In this document: piece by piece, positions 36,825-47,143 of the stretch
Layout: every line of letters starts with the position of its first letter
Numbering within the stretch: position 1 is the stretch's first letter
NCBI GenBank assembly: GCA_038125665.1
Contig: JAYPEI010000001.1
Coordinates: forward strand, 124,001 to 188,000
Origin: CAILUG01 sp038125665
Lineage (GTDB): Bacteria > Pseudomonadota > Gammaproteobacteria > Pseudomonadales > Pseudohongiellaceae
Direction: 5' to 3'
Length of the DNA: 64,000 bases
Position numbers and translations under genes: made by a program
The notes under the pieces: generated by a model
What the model was told of the DNA's origin: nothing
Seen by the model: the letters and a program-made list of their open reading frames with translations, nothing else
The model's database searches: none

Positions 36825-37990
36825 TGTGCACCTCCTGCTGCGGCAACGACGTGCTTTGCTGCATCCTTTAGGCTTGTCGCAGGAATAATATTTAGACCAC
36901 TGGATGCCAGAAGCTCAGCTCCTTTTTCAGCATTGTTACCCTCAAGTCGCACTACCACTGGCACATCCACGCCAACCTCAGCTACTGCACCTATGATACC
37001 TTCGGCAATTAAATCACAACGAACAATACCACCAAAAATGTTGACAAGAACGGCCTGAACCTGATCATCAGAAAGAATAATTTTGAAGGCTTCAGTCACG
37101 CGCTCTTTAGTAGCTCCGCCACCAACATCCAAAAAATTGGCAGGCTGACCACCATGCAACTTCACGATATCCATGGTTCCCATGGCAAGACCTGCGCCAT
37201 TCACCATGCAACCAATGTTCCCATCTAAGGCAACATAGTTTAGCTCATATTTAGCAGCATGAGCTTCTCTTTCGTCTTCTTGGGAGGCATCATGCATCGC
37301 TAATAGTTTAGGTTGACGGTATAGCGCATTACTGTCAATGTTAAGTTTGGCATCCAAACAATGAAGATGTCCTTCCTTAGTAATTACCAGGGGGTTTATT
37401 TCCAATAATGATAGATCGCAATCTGAGAAGAGTTTGGCCAGCTTAAGGAAAATGTCGGTGAACTGTCTTATCTGATCGCCTAAAAGACCTAATTTAAAAG
37501 CTAATTCTCGACCTTGATAAGGTAAAGCCCCACTGAGAGGATCTATTGTTGTTTGTAGAATTAGCTCAGGAGTTACGTGAGCCACCTTCTCGATATCGAC
37601 CCCCCCCTCTGTGGATGCCATGAAAACTATACGCCGCGAGCTACGATCTACTACAGCACCCAAATAGAGCTCACTTTGTATATCTGTACAAGATTCAACT
37701 AGAATCTTACTAACCGGCTGTCCTTTGGCATCCGTCTGATAAGTTACCAACCGTTGACCCAACCACTGCTTTGCAAATTCGCCAATTTCTAGCTTATCTT
37801 TAACCAGCTTTACTCCACCTGCCTTGCCCCTACCACCGGCATGAACTTGAGCTTTCACTACCCATTGGGAACCACCGATTTTATCCGCCGCTGCCATGGC
37901 TTCCTCAGGAGTATCACAAGCAAAGCCTGTCGATACAGGCAGACCGTATTCAGCAAATAACTGCTTGGCCTGATATTCATGTAAATTCAT
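36821..37990 (-). CDS. sucC: Succinate-CoA ligase (ADP-forming) subunit beta
   Basis: SucC is the ATP-grasp subunit that binds nucleotide and succinate. I place the start at ATG 37990 (AGGAAA upstream), giving 389 residues beginning MNLHEYQAKQLF. The longer 38029 start adds a non-conserved tail. Landmarks are VKAQVHAGGRGKAGGVK, LEINPLVIT and NFLDVGGGATKERV, followed by FGGIVRCDLIAEGI. Confidence 0.97.
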   Translation of the reverse strand: MNLHEYQAKQLFAEYGLPVSTGFACDTPEEAMAAADKIGGSQWVVKAQVHAGGRGKAGGVKLVKDKLEIGEFAKQWLGQRLVTYQTDAKGQPVSKILVESCTDIQSELYLGAVVDRSSRRIVFMASTEGGVDIEKVAHVTPELILQTTIDPLSGALPYQGRELAFKLGLLGDQIRQFTDIFLKLAKLFSDCDLSLLEINPLVITKEGHLHCLDAKLNIDSNALYRQPKLLAMHDASQEDEREAHAAKYELNYVALDGNIGCMVNGAGLAMGTMDIVKLHGGQPANFLDVGGGATKERVTEAFKIILSDDQVQAVLVNIFGGIVRCDLIAEGIIGAVAEVGVDVPVVVRLEGNNAEKGAELLASSGLNIIPATSLKDAAKHVVAAAGGAQ

Positions 37991-38061
37991 GCTGATTTCC
38001 TGTTTAGTTTTCACTTGATAAGCAGCCACTTGCCTTGCTGTAGTGACTGCGAATTTGAGTC

Positions 38062-39507
38062 TTAGCGCTTTTTTCTATTGGCTATATGAATTGCCGCACC
38101 GTTTACCGCCAGGGCCGCCTCATGAACTGCTTCACAAAGCGCTGGATGAGAGAACACTGTCATCCCGATGTCCTCAGCAGAGCTACCAAATTCCATAGCC
38201 ACAACAATAGACTGCAGTAAATCAGCAGCAGAGGGTCCAATGATATGGGCGCCCAAAATACGATCAGTTCGGGCATCCGCCAAAATCTTTACAAAACCGT
38301 CGCTATCATTGGCTGCCAATGCCCGACCACTTGCCGCAAAAGGGAAAACACCAGATTTATATTCTACCCCTTCCTCTTTAAGCTGCTGCTCTGTTTTACC
38401 TACTGCAGCCACTTCAGGGTGTGTATAAATCACAGACGGAATCAAGTTATAATTCAAGCTTGATTTGTGACCAGCAATAATCTCAACGACTACTGTCCCT
38501 TCTTCTGAAGCCTTGTGAGCCAACATCGGACCACGCACTAAGTCTCCAATTGCAAAAACTCCAGGAACTGAAGTTGCACAATTTGCATCAACCTCTATTA
38601 AGCCACGGTCTGTTAATTTTACGCCGGCATCTTCAGCCAGCAACCCAGTTGTGTAAGGACGTCGACCAACACATACGATCAATTTATCGAAAACTTCTTT
38701 TTTCTCACCCTCACTGTCGGCAAAGGTCACTGTCACTTTCGGCGCTTTGCCTGTACCCACCTTAGAACCAGTGACCTTAGCACCTAAGCGTATATCCAAG
38801 CCTTGTTTGGTGAATATTTTCTGAGCCTCTTTGGCCACTTGCTGATCCATCAATGTAAGGAATGAATCCATAGCCTCTAGTACTACTACCTCTGAACCCA
38901 GACGTGCCCATACTGAACCTAATTCAAGACCAATAACTCCTGCTCCTATAATACCCAAGCGCTTAGGAACCACATCAAATTCTAATGCGCCAGTTGAATC
39001 GACTACAACGTTTTCCACTAATGGAGTTGGGGTAATTTGGACTGGAACTGAACCTGCGGCCAAAATAACATGCTTGGCTTTCAGTATTTGCTTTTGACCA
39101 TCCTTCGCAGTCACCTCAACTTGGCGATCTTTCAGTAACTTTCCTATTCCACTGAAGGAAGTGACACCGTTAGACTTAAAGAGACCAGCAATACCCCCGG
39201 TTAGCTGTTTGACCACCTTATTTTTTCGGTTAAGCATAGCAGGCACATCTACACCCAGTTTCTGCAAAGTGATTCCATGTTGAGCAAAACTCGCGTGTGC
39301 CTCATGATATTTATGTGAAGAGTCCAAAAGCGCTTTTGAAGGAATACAGCCAACATTCAAGCAAGTACCTCCTAAGACTGGCTTATCATCCGCATCAAGC
39401 CATTTCTCTACACAGGCTACAGACATGCCCAACTGCGCCGCCTTGATTGCAGAAACATATCCGCCAGGCCCGGCACCTATTACAACGAGGTCGAATTCTG
39501 TGCTCAT
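38062..39507 (-). CDS. lpdA: Dihydrolipoyl dehydrogenase (E3)
   Basis: E3 reoxidises dihydrolipoamide of the 2-oxoglutarate dehydrogenase complex, using FAD and NAD. The 481-residue protein has the FAD loop VIGAGPGGYVSA, the redox disulfide GGTCLNVGCIPSKALL near residues 48-53 and the NAD loop IIGAGVIGLELGSVWARLG. It also has FAIGDLVRGPMLAH and the C-terminal HPALCEAVHEAAL with the active-site His. It lies between sucB and sucC, as lpdG does in Pseudomonas. Confidence 0.97.
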   Translation of the reverse strand: MSTEFDLVVIGAGPGGYVSAIKAAQLGMSVACVEKWLDADDKPVLGGTCLNVGCIPSKALLDSSHKYHEAHASFAQHGITLQKLGVDVPAMLNRKNKVVKQLTGGIAGLFKSNGVTSFSGIGKLLKDRQVEVTAKDGQKQILKAKHVILAAGSVPVQITPTPLVENVVVDSTGALEFDVVPKRLGIIGAGVIGLELGSVWARLGSEVVVLEAMDSFLTLMDQQVAKEAQKIFTKQGLDIRLGAKVTGSKVGTGKAPKVTVTFADSEGEKKEVFDKLIVCVGRRPYTTGLLAEDAGVKLTDRGLIEVDANCATSVPGVFAIGDLVRGPMLAHKASEEGTVVVEIIAGHKSSLNYNLIPSVIYTHPEVAAVGKTEQQLKEEGVEYKSGVFPFAASGRALAANDSDGFVKILADARTDRILGAHIIGPSAADLLQSIVVAMEFGSSAEDIGMTVFSHPALCEAVHEAALAVNGAAIHIANRKKR

Positions 39508-39540
39508 GGTACTTCCTCTAAATTAACAAACCTTTCTTCA

Positions 39541-40782
39541 TTAAACTTCCAGAAATGTGCGTACAGGATCTTCAAGCAAGTCCTTAACAGTGACCAAAAA
39601 TTGTACTGCTTCCTTCCCATCAATCATACGATGATCGTAAGAGAGGGCGAGATACATCATCGGTAAAATCTTCACTTCTCCGTTTACTGCCATCGGGCGT
39701 TCTTGTATTTTATGCATACCAAGAATAGCTGTTTGGGGCGGGTTCAATATAGGTGTAGATAATAGAGAGCCAAATACTCCCCCGTTGGAAATCGTAAATG
39801 TTCCTCCAGACATTTCCTCTATGGTGAGTTTGCCATCTCTGGCTTTAATACCATATTCGCTGATAGAGCGCTCTATATCCGCAAGACTCATCGCATCTGC
39901 ATCACGAAGTATTGGCACTACTAGTCCGCGAGGAGAAGACACAGCCACACCGATGTCCTGATATCCATGATAGACAATATCACCTCCATCAATTGAGGCA
40001 TTTACTGCGGGAAAACGCTTGAGTGCTTCTACTGCTGCTCTGACGAAGAAAGACATAAAGCCTAGGCGCACACCGTTATGTTTTTTCTCAAAAATTTCTT
40101 TATATTGCGTCCGCAGCCCTATCACTGCTGTCATATCTACTTCATTAAATGTAGTTAACATCGCCGTAGACTGAGTTGCTTGCAGGAGCCGTTCAGCAAC
40201 TTTCGCACGCAGACGAGTCATGGGAACTCGTTCCTCTGCTCTTGATTCTTGAGAGTTAGTCCTAGTAGCTTTTACCGGGGTCACGAGAGATTTCTGCACC
40301 ATGCCATTAGTTTTTTGCGATGGCAAAGTCATAAAGTTCACGACATCTTCTTTCGTGATACGTCCATCTTTACCTGTGCTGGGGACTGTATTTGGATCGA
40401 GATTATTTTCTTCAATAAGTTTGCGTGCCGCAGGACTCATTAGCACTTCAACTTTACTTTTATCCTCAGTAGGAGAATTCGATACCAATTCTACTTTCTC
40501 TGTGCTTGCATTGTCAGGTAGCTCTTGCGCACTTTGTATAACTTTTCCTTCAGCAATAACTGCTAACAACTCGTTACTGACAATTGTTGCCCCTTCAGGT
40601 TGATGAATTTTTTGCAAAACCCCATTGAAGGGAGCAACAACCTCTAAGAGTACTTTATCAGTTTCGATATCAACAATGAGCTCATCCTGAACAACTGCCT
40701 GCCCTTCTTTTTTATACCATGTAGCGATAGTTCCATCAGGTACTGACTCAGGAAGTTGAGGGGCTTTGATCTCAATAGCCAT
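39541..40782 (-). CDS. sucB: 2-oxoglutarate dehydrogenase E2 (dihydrolipoyl succinyltransferase)
   Basis: E2 transfers the succinyl group from lipoamide to CoA. I start at ATG 40782, with GGAG seven bases upstream. The ORF extends 12 bp to a start that overlaps the sucA stop. The 413-residue protein has one lipoyl domain (lipoyl Lys43 in DIETDKVLLE), a subunit-binding domain (SPAARKLIEENNLDPNTV) and the catalytic core ending in SYDHRMIDGKEAV. The architecture is normal. Confidence 0.97.
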   Translation of the reverse strand: MAIEIKAPQLPESVPDGTIATWYKKEGQAVVQDELIVDIETDKVLLEVVAPFNGVLQKIHQPEGATIVSNELLAVIAEGKVIQSAQELPDNASTEKVELVSNSPTEDKSKVEVLMSPAARKLIEENNLDPNTVPSTGKDGRITKEDVVNFMTLPSQKTNGMVQKSLVTPVKATRTNSQESRAEERVPMTRLRAKVAERLLQATQSTAMLTTFNEVDMTAVIGLRTQYKEIFEKKHNGVRLGFMSFFVRAAVEALKRFPAVNASIDGGDIVYHGYQDIGVAVSSPRGLVVPILRDADAMSLADIERSISEYGIKARDGKLTIEEMSGGTFTISNGGVFGSLLSTPILNPPQTAILGMHKIQERPMAVNGEVKILPMMYLALSYDHRMIDGKEAVQFLVTVKDLLEDPVRTFLEV

Positions 40783-40793
40783 AAGAAGCTCCA

Positions 40794-43637
40794 TTAAGCG
40801 ATGCCGAATGCATCGTTGATTAGTTGTTGTTGTTCACGATTATGCAGCGCGCCATAGCCAGCTGCAGGAGAGGCTGAGGCTTCACGTCCAGCGTATGTGA
40901 GCACCAAGTCTGGGTTCAACTTTCTACCCACAATCTTCATATGATGCTGACTTGAATACCAGGCACCCATGTTTTGTGGCTCTTCCTGGCACCAAACAAG
41001 ATGTTCTAAATTTGTATATGGAGCGACAATTTCGTTAAGCACTTCATGAGGGAACGGATAAAGCTGCTCTATGCGGACAATAGCAGCTTCATCAAGCTCT
41101 AAGTCACGACGTCTTGCTCGAAGTTCGTAGTAGACTTTTCCAGAACATAAAATCAAACGTTTCACTGCTTTTGGATCCAATGTATCAGTCTCTGGAAGTA
41201 CCATGTGGAAGCTTCCAGACGCCAATTCCTCTAGGGAACTCACTGCCTCTTTATGACGAAGCAGACTCTTTGGCGACATAACCACCAGCGGTTTGCGCAA
41301 CGGACGCATGACTTGTCGGCGAAGCAAGTGGAAAATTTGTGCAGGCGTTGTTGGGATACACACTTGAATATTACGCTGCGCGCACAACTGTAAAAACCTC
41401 TCCAAACGAGCTGAGCTATGCTCTGGACCTTGACCTTCATAACCATGTGGAAGCAGCATAGTTAGCCCACATAAACGCTCCCATTTAAATTCGCCACTGG
41501 CGATGAACTGATCAATAACGACCTGAGCACCATTCGCAAAATCACCGAATTGAGCTTCCCAAATCACTAGTGCATCTGGCCGAGTTGTGGCATAACCATA
41601 CTCGAACGCTAAAACTGCTTCTTCTGAGAGAAACGAATCATAAAGAACAAATTTTCGTTGTGATTCTGAAATTTTAGTCAGAGGCACATAGTTTTTACCA
41701 GTGTTTTGCTCGTGCACAACAGCATGTCGATGCGAGAATGTTCCACGCCCGACATCTTGCCCCGTAATTCTGACCTTATAATTGTTATCTACCAAACTGG
41801 CATAGGCCAGCAATTCTGCACAACCCCAGTCTAGGTTTTGCTCTCCTCGAGCCATTCTGCCGCGGTCCTCTAGAACCTTAGCTACCTGTCGGTTAACAGT
41901 AAACCCTTCTGGAATGGCATTGATTTTTTGTGCCAAATCTTTGAGGTGATGCATATCGATACTAGTATCGCACGGCATGTCCCACTCTCCACCTATATAG
42001 GGACGCCAGTCAACGTAAAGGGCCGTATTAGGTGCCATGACAAGACTCTTGACTACATGAGTTCCATTATTCAAGGCAGTCCGGTAACTGCTGCTCATCT
42101 CTTCAGCCTCAGGCATGGATAACAAACCTGCATTCACAAGTTTTTCCGCATAGAGACTACGACTCGATTGTAGGGCTCTTATGGCTTTATACATTACTGG
42201 TTGAGTGGCACTCGGTTCATCTGTTTCATTGTGACCACGGCGTCTGTAGCACACAATATCTACAACGACATCTTTATGAAAAGTATTACGGAAATCTAAA
42301 GCTAGTTGCGTAACGAAAAGTACAGCCTCGGGATCATCTCCGTTAACGTGAAAAATGGGTGCCGCAACCATCTTTGCAATATCAGTACAGTATTCTGTAG
42401 AGCGGGCATCCTCAGGACGTGAAGTAGTAAAACCGACCTGGTTATTGAGCACTATGTGTACCGTACCACCAGTACTGTATGCACGGGTTTGTGACATTTG
42501 GAAGGTTTCCATTACCACACCCTGCCCAGCTACAGAAGCATCCCCGTGGATAATTATAGGGAGTACTAAATCACCATGTTTATCTTGGCGTCGGTCTTGG
42601 CGCGCGCGGACAGACCCTTCTACAACTGGCCCAACAATTTCCAGATGTGAAGGATTGAAAGCCATAGAACAATGAACTTCTCCACCGGTGGTCATGATAT
42701 TTGATGAAAATCCTTGGTGATACTTCACATCACCGCTATTGTTATAACTCGCCCTACCCTCAAACTCATCGAACAAAATTGATGGATTTTTTCCAAGAGT
42801 GTTAACCAAAACATTGAGACGGCCTCTGTGTGCCATACCAATCACAATCTCTTTAAAACCATTGGCACCAGCTCGCTGAATGAGATCATCGAGTGCCGGG
42901 ATCAAAACCTCACCGCCTTCTAGGGAAAATCTTTTAGTCCCTGGGTATTTTGCATCCAGATGCTTTTCCAACCCTTCAGCAGCACTAAGACGCTCTAACA
43001 AATGCAAACGGGTAGAAGCATCAAAGGTTGGCTTACCTCCAACACTCTCAATTCGTTGTTGCAACCACTCGCGTTCATGTAAGTTGATGATATGCATGTA
43101 CTCATAACCAATTGATGTACAGTAAATGTCATCTAACAATCGAACCAGTTCATTAAGCTTCATGGCCTGTTGGGTAATAGCTAAGGGTAACGTTGCAAAA
43201 ATAGTTTCAAAATCTCCAGTAGCTAAACCATGGTATTCAATCCGTAGATCACCAACTTCTTCACGCTGTAATAAATGCAATGGATCGATAGCCGCCATCT
43301 GATGTCCACGTACTCTGTATGCAGTGATCAATTGAACAACATTGACCTGTTTTGCTTGGTGCAATAGTGAGGGTGTGCAGCTTTCTTCATTAACCGCTTG
43401 GTACGAGCCTCGACGGGGTAAGCCACGGAACTGCTCCACCATCTGCAAGTGTGATAATTCTCTGTAATTGGGCACTGTTGGTGTAGGCAAGGCTTCGAAA
43501 AAAGATGACCATTCACCAGAGACTGAATTGGCATCATTGCGCCAGTCCTCATACAGCGCCTCAACATAATCGATATTTTCCGGCGCCAGATGACTACTCT
43601 GTAACAGGATGTCTTTTAAATTTTCCTGAATACCCAT
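40794..43637 (-). CDS. sucA: 2-oxoglutarate dehydrogenase E1 component
   Basis: SucA is the thiamine-diphosphate subunit that decarboxylates 2-oxoglutarate. The 947-residue protein shows YRVRGHQMAAIDPL near residue 105, GMAHRGRLNVLVN, the ThDP/metal block HGDASVAGQGVV ... RPEDARST, VCYRRRGHNETDEP and YGYEGQGPEHSSARLERFLQ. Length is standard. It follows sdhB by 97 bp and leads the sucA-sucB-lpdA-sucC-sucD series. Confidence 0.98.
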   Translation of the reverse strand: MGIQENLKDILLQSSHLAPENIDYVEALYEDWRNDANSVSGEWSSFFEALPTPTVPNYRELSHLQMVEQFRGLPRRGSYQAVNEESCTPSLLHQAKQVNVVQLITAYRVRGHQMAAIDPLHLLQREEVGDLRIEYHGLATGDFETIFATLPLAITQQAMKLNELVRLLDDIYCTSIGYEYMHIINLHEREWLQQRIESVGGKPTFDASTRLHLLERLSAAEGLEKHLDAKYPGTKRFSLEGGEVLIPALDDLIQRAGANGFKEIVIGMAHRGRLNVLVNTLGKNPSILFDEFEGRASYNNSGDVKYHQGFSSNIMTTGGEVHCSMAFNPSHLEIVGPVVEGSVRARQDRRQDKHGDLVLPIIIHGDASVAGQGVVMETFQMSQTRAYSTGGTVHIVLNNQVGFTTSRPEDARSTEYCTDIAKMVAAPIFHVNGDDPEAVLFVTQLALDFRNTFHKDVVVDIVCYRRRGHNETDEPSATQPVMYKAIRALQSSRSLYAEKLVNAGLLSMPEAEEMSSSYRTALNNGTHVVKSLVMAPNTALYVDWRPYIGGEWDMPCDTSIDMHHLKDLAQKINAIPEGFTVNRQVAKVLEDRGRMARGEQNLDWGCAELLAYASLVDNNYKVRITGQDVGRGTFSHRHAVVHEQNTGKNYVPLTKISESQRKFVLYDSFLSEEAVLAFEYGYATTRPDALVIWEAQFGDFANGAQVVIDQFIASGEFKWERLCGLTMLLPHGYEGQGPEHSSARLERFLQLCAQRNIQVCIPTTPAQIFHLLRRQVMRPLRKPLVVMSPKSLLRHKEAVSSLEELASGSFHMVLPETDTLDPKAVKRLILCSGKVYYELRARRRDLELDEAAIVRIEQLYPFPHEVLNEIVAPYTNLEHLVWCQEEPQNMGAWYSSQHHMKIVGRKLNPDLVLTYAGREASASPAAGYGALHNREQQQLINDAFGIA

Positions 43638-43734
43638 GAATTATTCTCAACAATATTGATTAATCATCAAACTTTGTTTACGCGGACTAAAGTCAATATA
43701 AATTTAAAAATTTGAGCAAGCTGTGACCCAGACA

Positions 43735-44442
43735 CTAAATACTCCGCTCAAGTAACATCGACCGAATATGACCTATCGCCCGAGTTGGATTAAGTCCCTT
43801 AGGACAAACAGCAACACAGTTCATAATCCCACGGCAACGGAAGACGCTGAAGGGATCTTCTAAGTCCTTAAGACGATTCTCAGTTTCTGTATCACGACTA
43901 TCAGCAAGGAAACGATAGGCTTGTAATAAACCAGCAGGCCCAATAAATTTATCAGGATTCCACCAGAAAGAGGGACAAGAAGTCGAGCAACAGGCACAAA
44001 GTATGCACTCATATAACCCATCAAGTTTTGCTCGATCATCAGGAGATTGTAGACGCTCAATTGCAGGGGCAGGAGTATCGTTTTGCAAATAGGGCTTTAC
44101 TTTCTCATACTGTTTGTAGAAAGCAGACATATCTACTACTAAGTCACGAATTACAGGTAGTCCTGGCAATGGGCGTAAAACTAATTTGCCGTTACTCACT
44201 ACACTAGACAACGGAGTGATGCAGGCAAGTCCATTAGTTCCATTAATATTCATTCCATCAGAACCACAAACACCTTCTCGACAAGAGCGACGATAAGCTA
44301 GTGATGGATCCTGTTCTTTGATCATTTGAATGACATCCAAGACCATCATGTCCTTACCTTCCGGTAGTTCAATATGGTAATCCTGCATGTCAGGTTTACT
44401 ATCAGTTTCAGGGTTATAACGGTAGATACTGACTAACACCAT
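43735..44442 (-). CDS. sdhB: Succinate dehydrogenase iron-sulfur subunit
   Basis: SdhB relays electrons from FAD to quinone through three clusters. The 235-residue protein has the [2Fe-2S] motif CREGVCGSDGMNINGTNGLAC and the [4Fe-4S] and [3Fe-4S] ligands in CILCACCSTSCPSFWWNPD and CRGIMNCVAVCPKGLNPT. All cluster cysteines are present. The AGAGGATG ribosome site is well placed. It stands 12 bp after sdhA. Confidence 0.98.
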   Translation of the reverse strand: MVLVSIYRYNPETDSKPDMQDYHIELPEGKDMMVLDVIQMIKEQDPSLAYRRSCREGVCGSDGMNINGTNGLACITPLSSVVSNGKLVLRPLPGLPVIRDLVVDMSAFYKQYEKVKPYLQNDTPAPAIERLQSPDDRAKLDGLYECILCACCSTSCPSFWWNPDKFIGPAGLLQAYRFLADSRDTETENRLKDLEDPFSVFRCRGIMNCVAVCPKGLNPTRAIGHIRSMLLERSI

Positions 44443-44454
44443 AACATCCTCTTA

Positions 44455-46227
44455 TTAGTAAGTTCTTATTTTAGGCTCAAAAGTAGGCACTGTTCGGGGG
44501 GACATATTTACCTCACGCTTACCCACTTTATTGCCCTCAGCAAAATATAAGGTATGGCAGAGCCAGTTTTTATCATCTCGCTCTGTAAAATCTTCGCGAG
44601 CATGTGCACCACGACTTTCAGTACGAACTTCAGCCGCTACAGCAGTAGCTTCGGCCACTTCCAGTAGGTTCTGTAGCTCTAAGGCTTCTATTCGAGCGGT
44701 GTTAAAAGCATTACTGTGATCGTCTAGCTGCACAGCATCAATGCGCGGACGCAACGCTTTTAGTTTTTCAACACCTTCACGCATATAATCACCGGTTCTA
44801 TAAACACCGAAATGATTTTGCATAGTTTGTTGCAGTTCTTTGCGTAATTCAGGCACTCGTTCTCCTGAAGTCGAATTATTTACTCCTTGTAAACGTCTCA
44901 TTGCTAAATCAATATCAGTATCTGAAACGTTGCGTTGCTCTACACCTGAACGCAGCATACTTTCTATATAAAGACCTGCAGCTCGGCCAAAGACGATCAA
45001 ATCAATGAGGGAGTTACCGCCAAGCCTGTTTGCGCCATGAACTGAAACACAAGCGGCCTCACCTACCGCAAACAGTCCTTGTACAAGCACATCCTTACCA
45101 CAAGCATCTTGAGTAATAGCTTGTCCATTCACGTTGGTGGGAATTCCACCCATCATATAGTGACAAGTTGGCACTACAGGTATCGGTTCTTTGACTGGAT
45201 CTACATGAGCAAAAGTACGACTAAGCTCACAGATACCTGGCAATTTCTCATTCAGAACGTCTTCACCTAGATGATCAAGCTTCAATAAAACATGGTCTTT
45301 TTGTTGCCCGCAACCACGACCAGCAATAATTTCTTGTATCATCGCACGAGCCACCACATCTCTACCTGCAAGATCCTTTGCGTTTGGTGCATAACGTTCC
45401 ATGAAACGTTCTCCCTCTACGTTGAGAAGGTAACCACCCTCTCCTCGGCTACCTTCAGTGATCAAAGTACCAGCACCATAAATTCCAGTTGGATGGAATT
45501 GCCACATTTCCATATCCTGTACTGGATAACCTGCTCGGAGAGCCATACCAATTCCATCTCCAGTGTTGATCAAGGCATTGGTAGTAGAAGCATAAATGCG
45601 CCCAGCCCCACCGGTGGCAAAGACAACCGCTTTGGTTCTAACAAATACTACCTCACCATTCTCAATACATATCGCGATGACACCTGAGACATGACCATCC
45701 TGGTTCTTTACTAAATCTATGGCATACCACTCATTCAGAAATTGAGTTTCGTTATTAAGGTTTGCTTGAAAAAGAGTGTGAAGTAATGCATGCCCAGTAC
45801 GGTCAGCAGCAGCACAAGTCCGAGCAGCCTGCCCACCTTTACCATATTCGCGCGATTGCCCACCAAAAGGGCGCTGATATATTCTACCATCTTGATTTCG
45901 CGAAAATGGCATGCCCATATGCTCTAATTCGAATACTGCCTTGGGCCCTTCACTGCACATGTATTCGATAGCATCTTGGTCACCAATGTAATCCGAGCCT
46001 TTCACGGTGTCATACATGTGCCAGCGCCAGTCGTCATCAGGATCAGTACTGGCAATTGCACAGGTAATTCCACCTTGAGCAGATACCGTATGCGATCGCG
46101 TCGGAAATACTTTTGAAATAACCGCAGTATTGAAGCCAGACTTGGAAAGTTCAAGCGCAGCTCGTAGACCAGAGCCTCCACCACCCACAATGACAGCGTC
46201 ATAAGATATCGTTCTTAACTTTGCCAC
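44455..46227 (-). CDS. sdhA: Succinate dehydrogenase flavoprotein subunit
   Basis: SdhA oxidises succinate at a covalently bound FAD. The 590-residue protein has the FAD loop VIVGGGGSGLRAAL and the flavin-linking His46 in RSHTVSAQGG. It also has the substrate-binding HPTGIYGAGTLITEGSRGEGG and the catalytic Arg region HYMMGGIPTN. The start is GTG, with GGAG about nine bases upstream, a modest initiation signal. Confidence 0.98.
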   Translation of the reverse strand: MAKLRTISYDAVIVGGGGSGLRAALELSKSGFNTAVISKVFPTRSHTVSAQGGITCAIASTDPDDDWRWHMYDTVKGSDYIGDQDAIEYMCSEGPKAVFELEHMGMPFSRNQDGRIYQRPFGGQSREYGKGGQAARTCAAADRTGHALLHTLFQANLNNETQFLNEWYAIDLVKNQDGHVSGVIAICIENGEVVFVRTKAVVFATGGAGRIYASTTNALINTGDGIGMALRAGYPVQDMEMWQFHPTGIYGAGTLITEGSRGEGGYLLNVEGERFMERYAPNAKDLAGRDVVARAMIQEIIAGRGCGQQKDHVLLKLDHLGEDVLNEKLPGICELSRTFAHVDPVKEPIPVVPTCHYMMGGIPTNVNGQAITQDACGKDVLVQGLFAVGEAACVSVHGANRLGGNSLIDLIVFGRAAGLYIESMLRSGVEQRNVSDTDIDLAMRRLQGVNNSTSGERVPELRKELQQTMQNHFGVYRTGDYMREGVEKLKALRPRIDAVQLDDHSNAFNTARIEALELQNLLEVAEATAVAAEVRTESRGAHAREDFTERDDKNWLCHTLYFAEGNKVGKREVNMSPRTVPTFEPKIRTY

Positions 46228-46230
46228 TAT

Positions 46231-46599
46231 TTAAATACTCCAGAGAATCTGAACAGACCAAATAAGATATACTATGAGGACAACGGCACAAGCCACCTGA
46301 AAAATAAGGCGTATAAAGGTTGCTGCTGCACCAAGTGCTTGCCTCGTCAAATAATCAGTGCTGATTGTCCACATACCAATCCATGCATGCACACAAAGAG
46401 AAAGCACTGCTAGCAGAGTAAAATATTTCATGAATGGTGAGGCAAAAATTGCACGCCACGCGCTGTAGTTTATGTCTTCTATGGTTGATATTGTGGTCGC
46501 TACACATAGCACCCAAGCAAGAATTACTACAGCAGTGAGTCTTTGCAATAGCCAGTCATAGACACCATTTTTTCCAAAGCTCGTTACATTGGTCACCAT
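46231..46599 (-). CDS. sdhD: Succinate dehydrogenase membrane anchor subunit
   Basis: A 122-residue protein with three hydrophobic helices that anchors SdhAB and shares the haem and quinone site with SdhC. The conserved heme-ligand-region His occurs in LSLCVHAWIGMWTISTDY. I choose ATG 46599 over an upstream GTG at 46605 because GGGGGTG precedes it at a usable distance. It overlaps the sdhC end by 7 bp. Confidence 0.94.
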   Translation of the reverse strand: MVTNVTSFGKNGVYDWLLQRLTAVVILAWVLCVATTISTIEDINYSAWRAIFASPFMKYFTLLAVLSLCVHAWIGMWTISTDYLTRQALGAAATFIRLIFQVACAVVLIVYLIWSVQILWSI

Positions 46600-46967
46600 A
46601 ACCACACCCCCAAAATTACAATTAGGACCAATGAAATTAAAACAACTATTTTGGCAGCAAGTGGACCGCCAGTTTTAGTTTCACCAAAACCCAAATCCAT
46701 CAGTAGGTGTTTAATCCCAGCTACCATGTGATAGATAAGACCAGCCAGAATCACAAATACAATTAACTTAAAAAAACCACTAGACATTAGTACCTGCACA
46801 TTGGCAAATCCCGATCTGCTTTCAAGAGACTCCTGAAATAAAAAGAGCATAAAAGCAACACCAGCGAATAAAACAACACCGGTGATTCGATGCGTTATGG
46901 AAGCATACGCTGCAAAAGGAAGACGTATGCTTGTCAGATCTAGATTCACAGGACGCTTTAAGTTCAC
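46593..46967 (-). CDS. sdhC: Succinate dehydrogenase cytochrome b556 subunit
   Basis: A 124-residue, three-helix protein with RPVNLDLTSIRLPFAAYASITHRITGVVLF (conserved Ser/Arg quinone-site region at about 27-33) and a haem-ligating His in YHMVAGIKHLLMD. The start appears to be GTG, preceded by AAGGA. It is the first gene of the sdhCDAB-sucAB-lpdA-sucCD operon and divergent from gltA. Confidence 0.95.
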   Translation of the reverse strand: MNLKRPVNLDLTSIRLPFAAYASITHRITGVVLFAGVAFMLFLFQESLESRSGFANVQVLMSSGFFKLIVFVILAGLIYHMVAGIKHLLMDLGFGETKTGGPLAAKIVVLISLVLIVILGVWLW

Positions 46968-46996
46968 TTCATTTATCCTTAATTATAAAAATAAAA

Positions 46997-47017
46997 TTGA
47001 TAACTATAGCTTATCAA
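46997..47017. promoter_or_regulatory. Inverted repeat near sdhC start, possible operator
   Basis: TTGATAA at 46997-47003, seven spacer bases, then TTATCAA at 47011-47017: a perfect palindrome about 30 bp upstream of sdhC. It resembles an FNR site in its outer bases (TTGAT...ATCAA), but the spacing is 11 instead of 4 bases. The regulator is unknown. Confidence 0.5.
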
Positions 47018-47143
47018 CTTAATAAAAGATTATCCGCTCATTACTAATTATGCCTGAAGTAATAATTTTTTTTAATACACATTGATTAAATTTAGTTAAA
47101 AAATGTAAAAAATGTAGCAACTTGCGCTATTCTGACTTGATAG

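Noticed and set aside
42355..42675. Plus-strand open frame of 106 codons inside sucA
   Set aside because: It is a shadow of the conserved sucA frame with no recognisable protein features.
45292..45687. Plus-strand open frame of 131 codons inside sdhA
   Set aside because: It is antisense to a fully conserved gene, has no ribosome site, and its composition mirrors the sdhA codons.
46997..47017. FNR/Anr box upstream of sdhC
   Set aside because: The half-sites look right (TTGAT/ATCAA), but the spacing is 11 bases where FNR needs 4.
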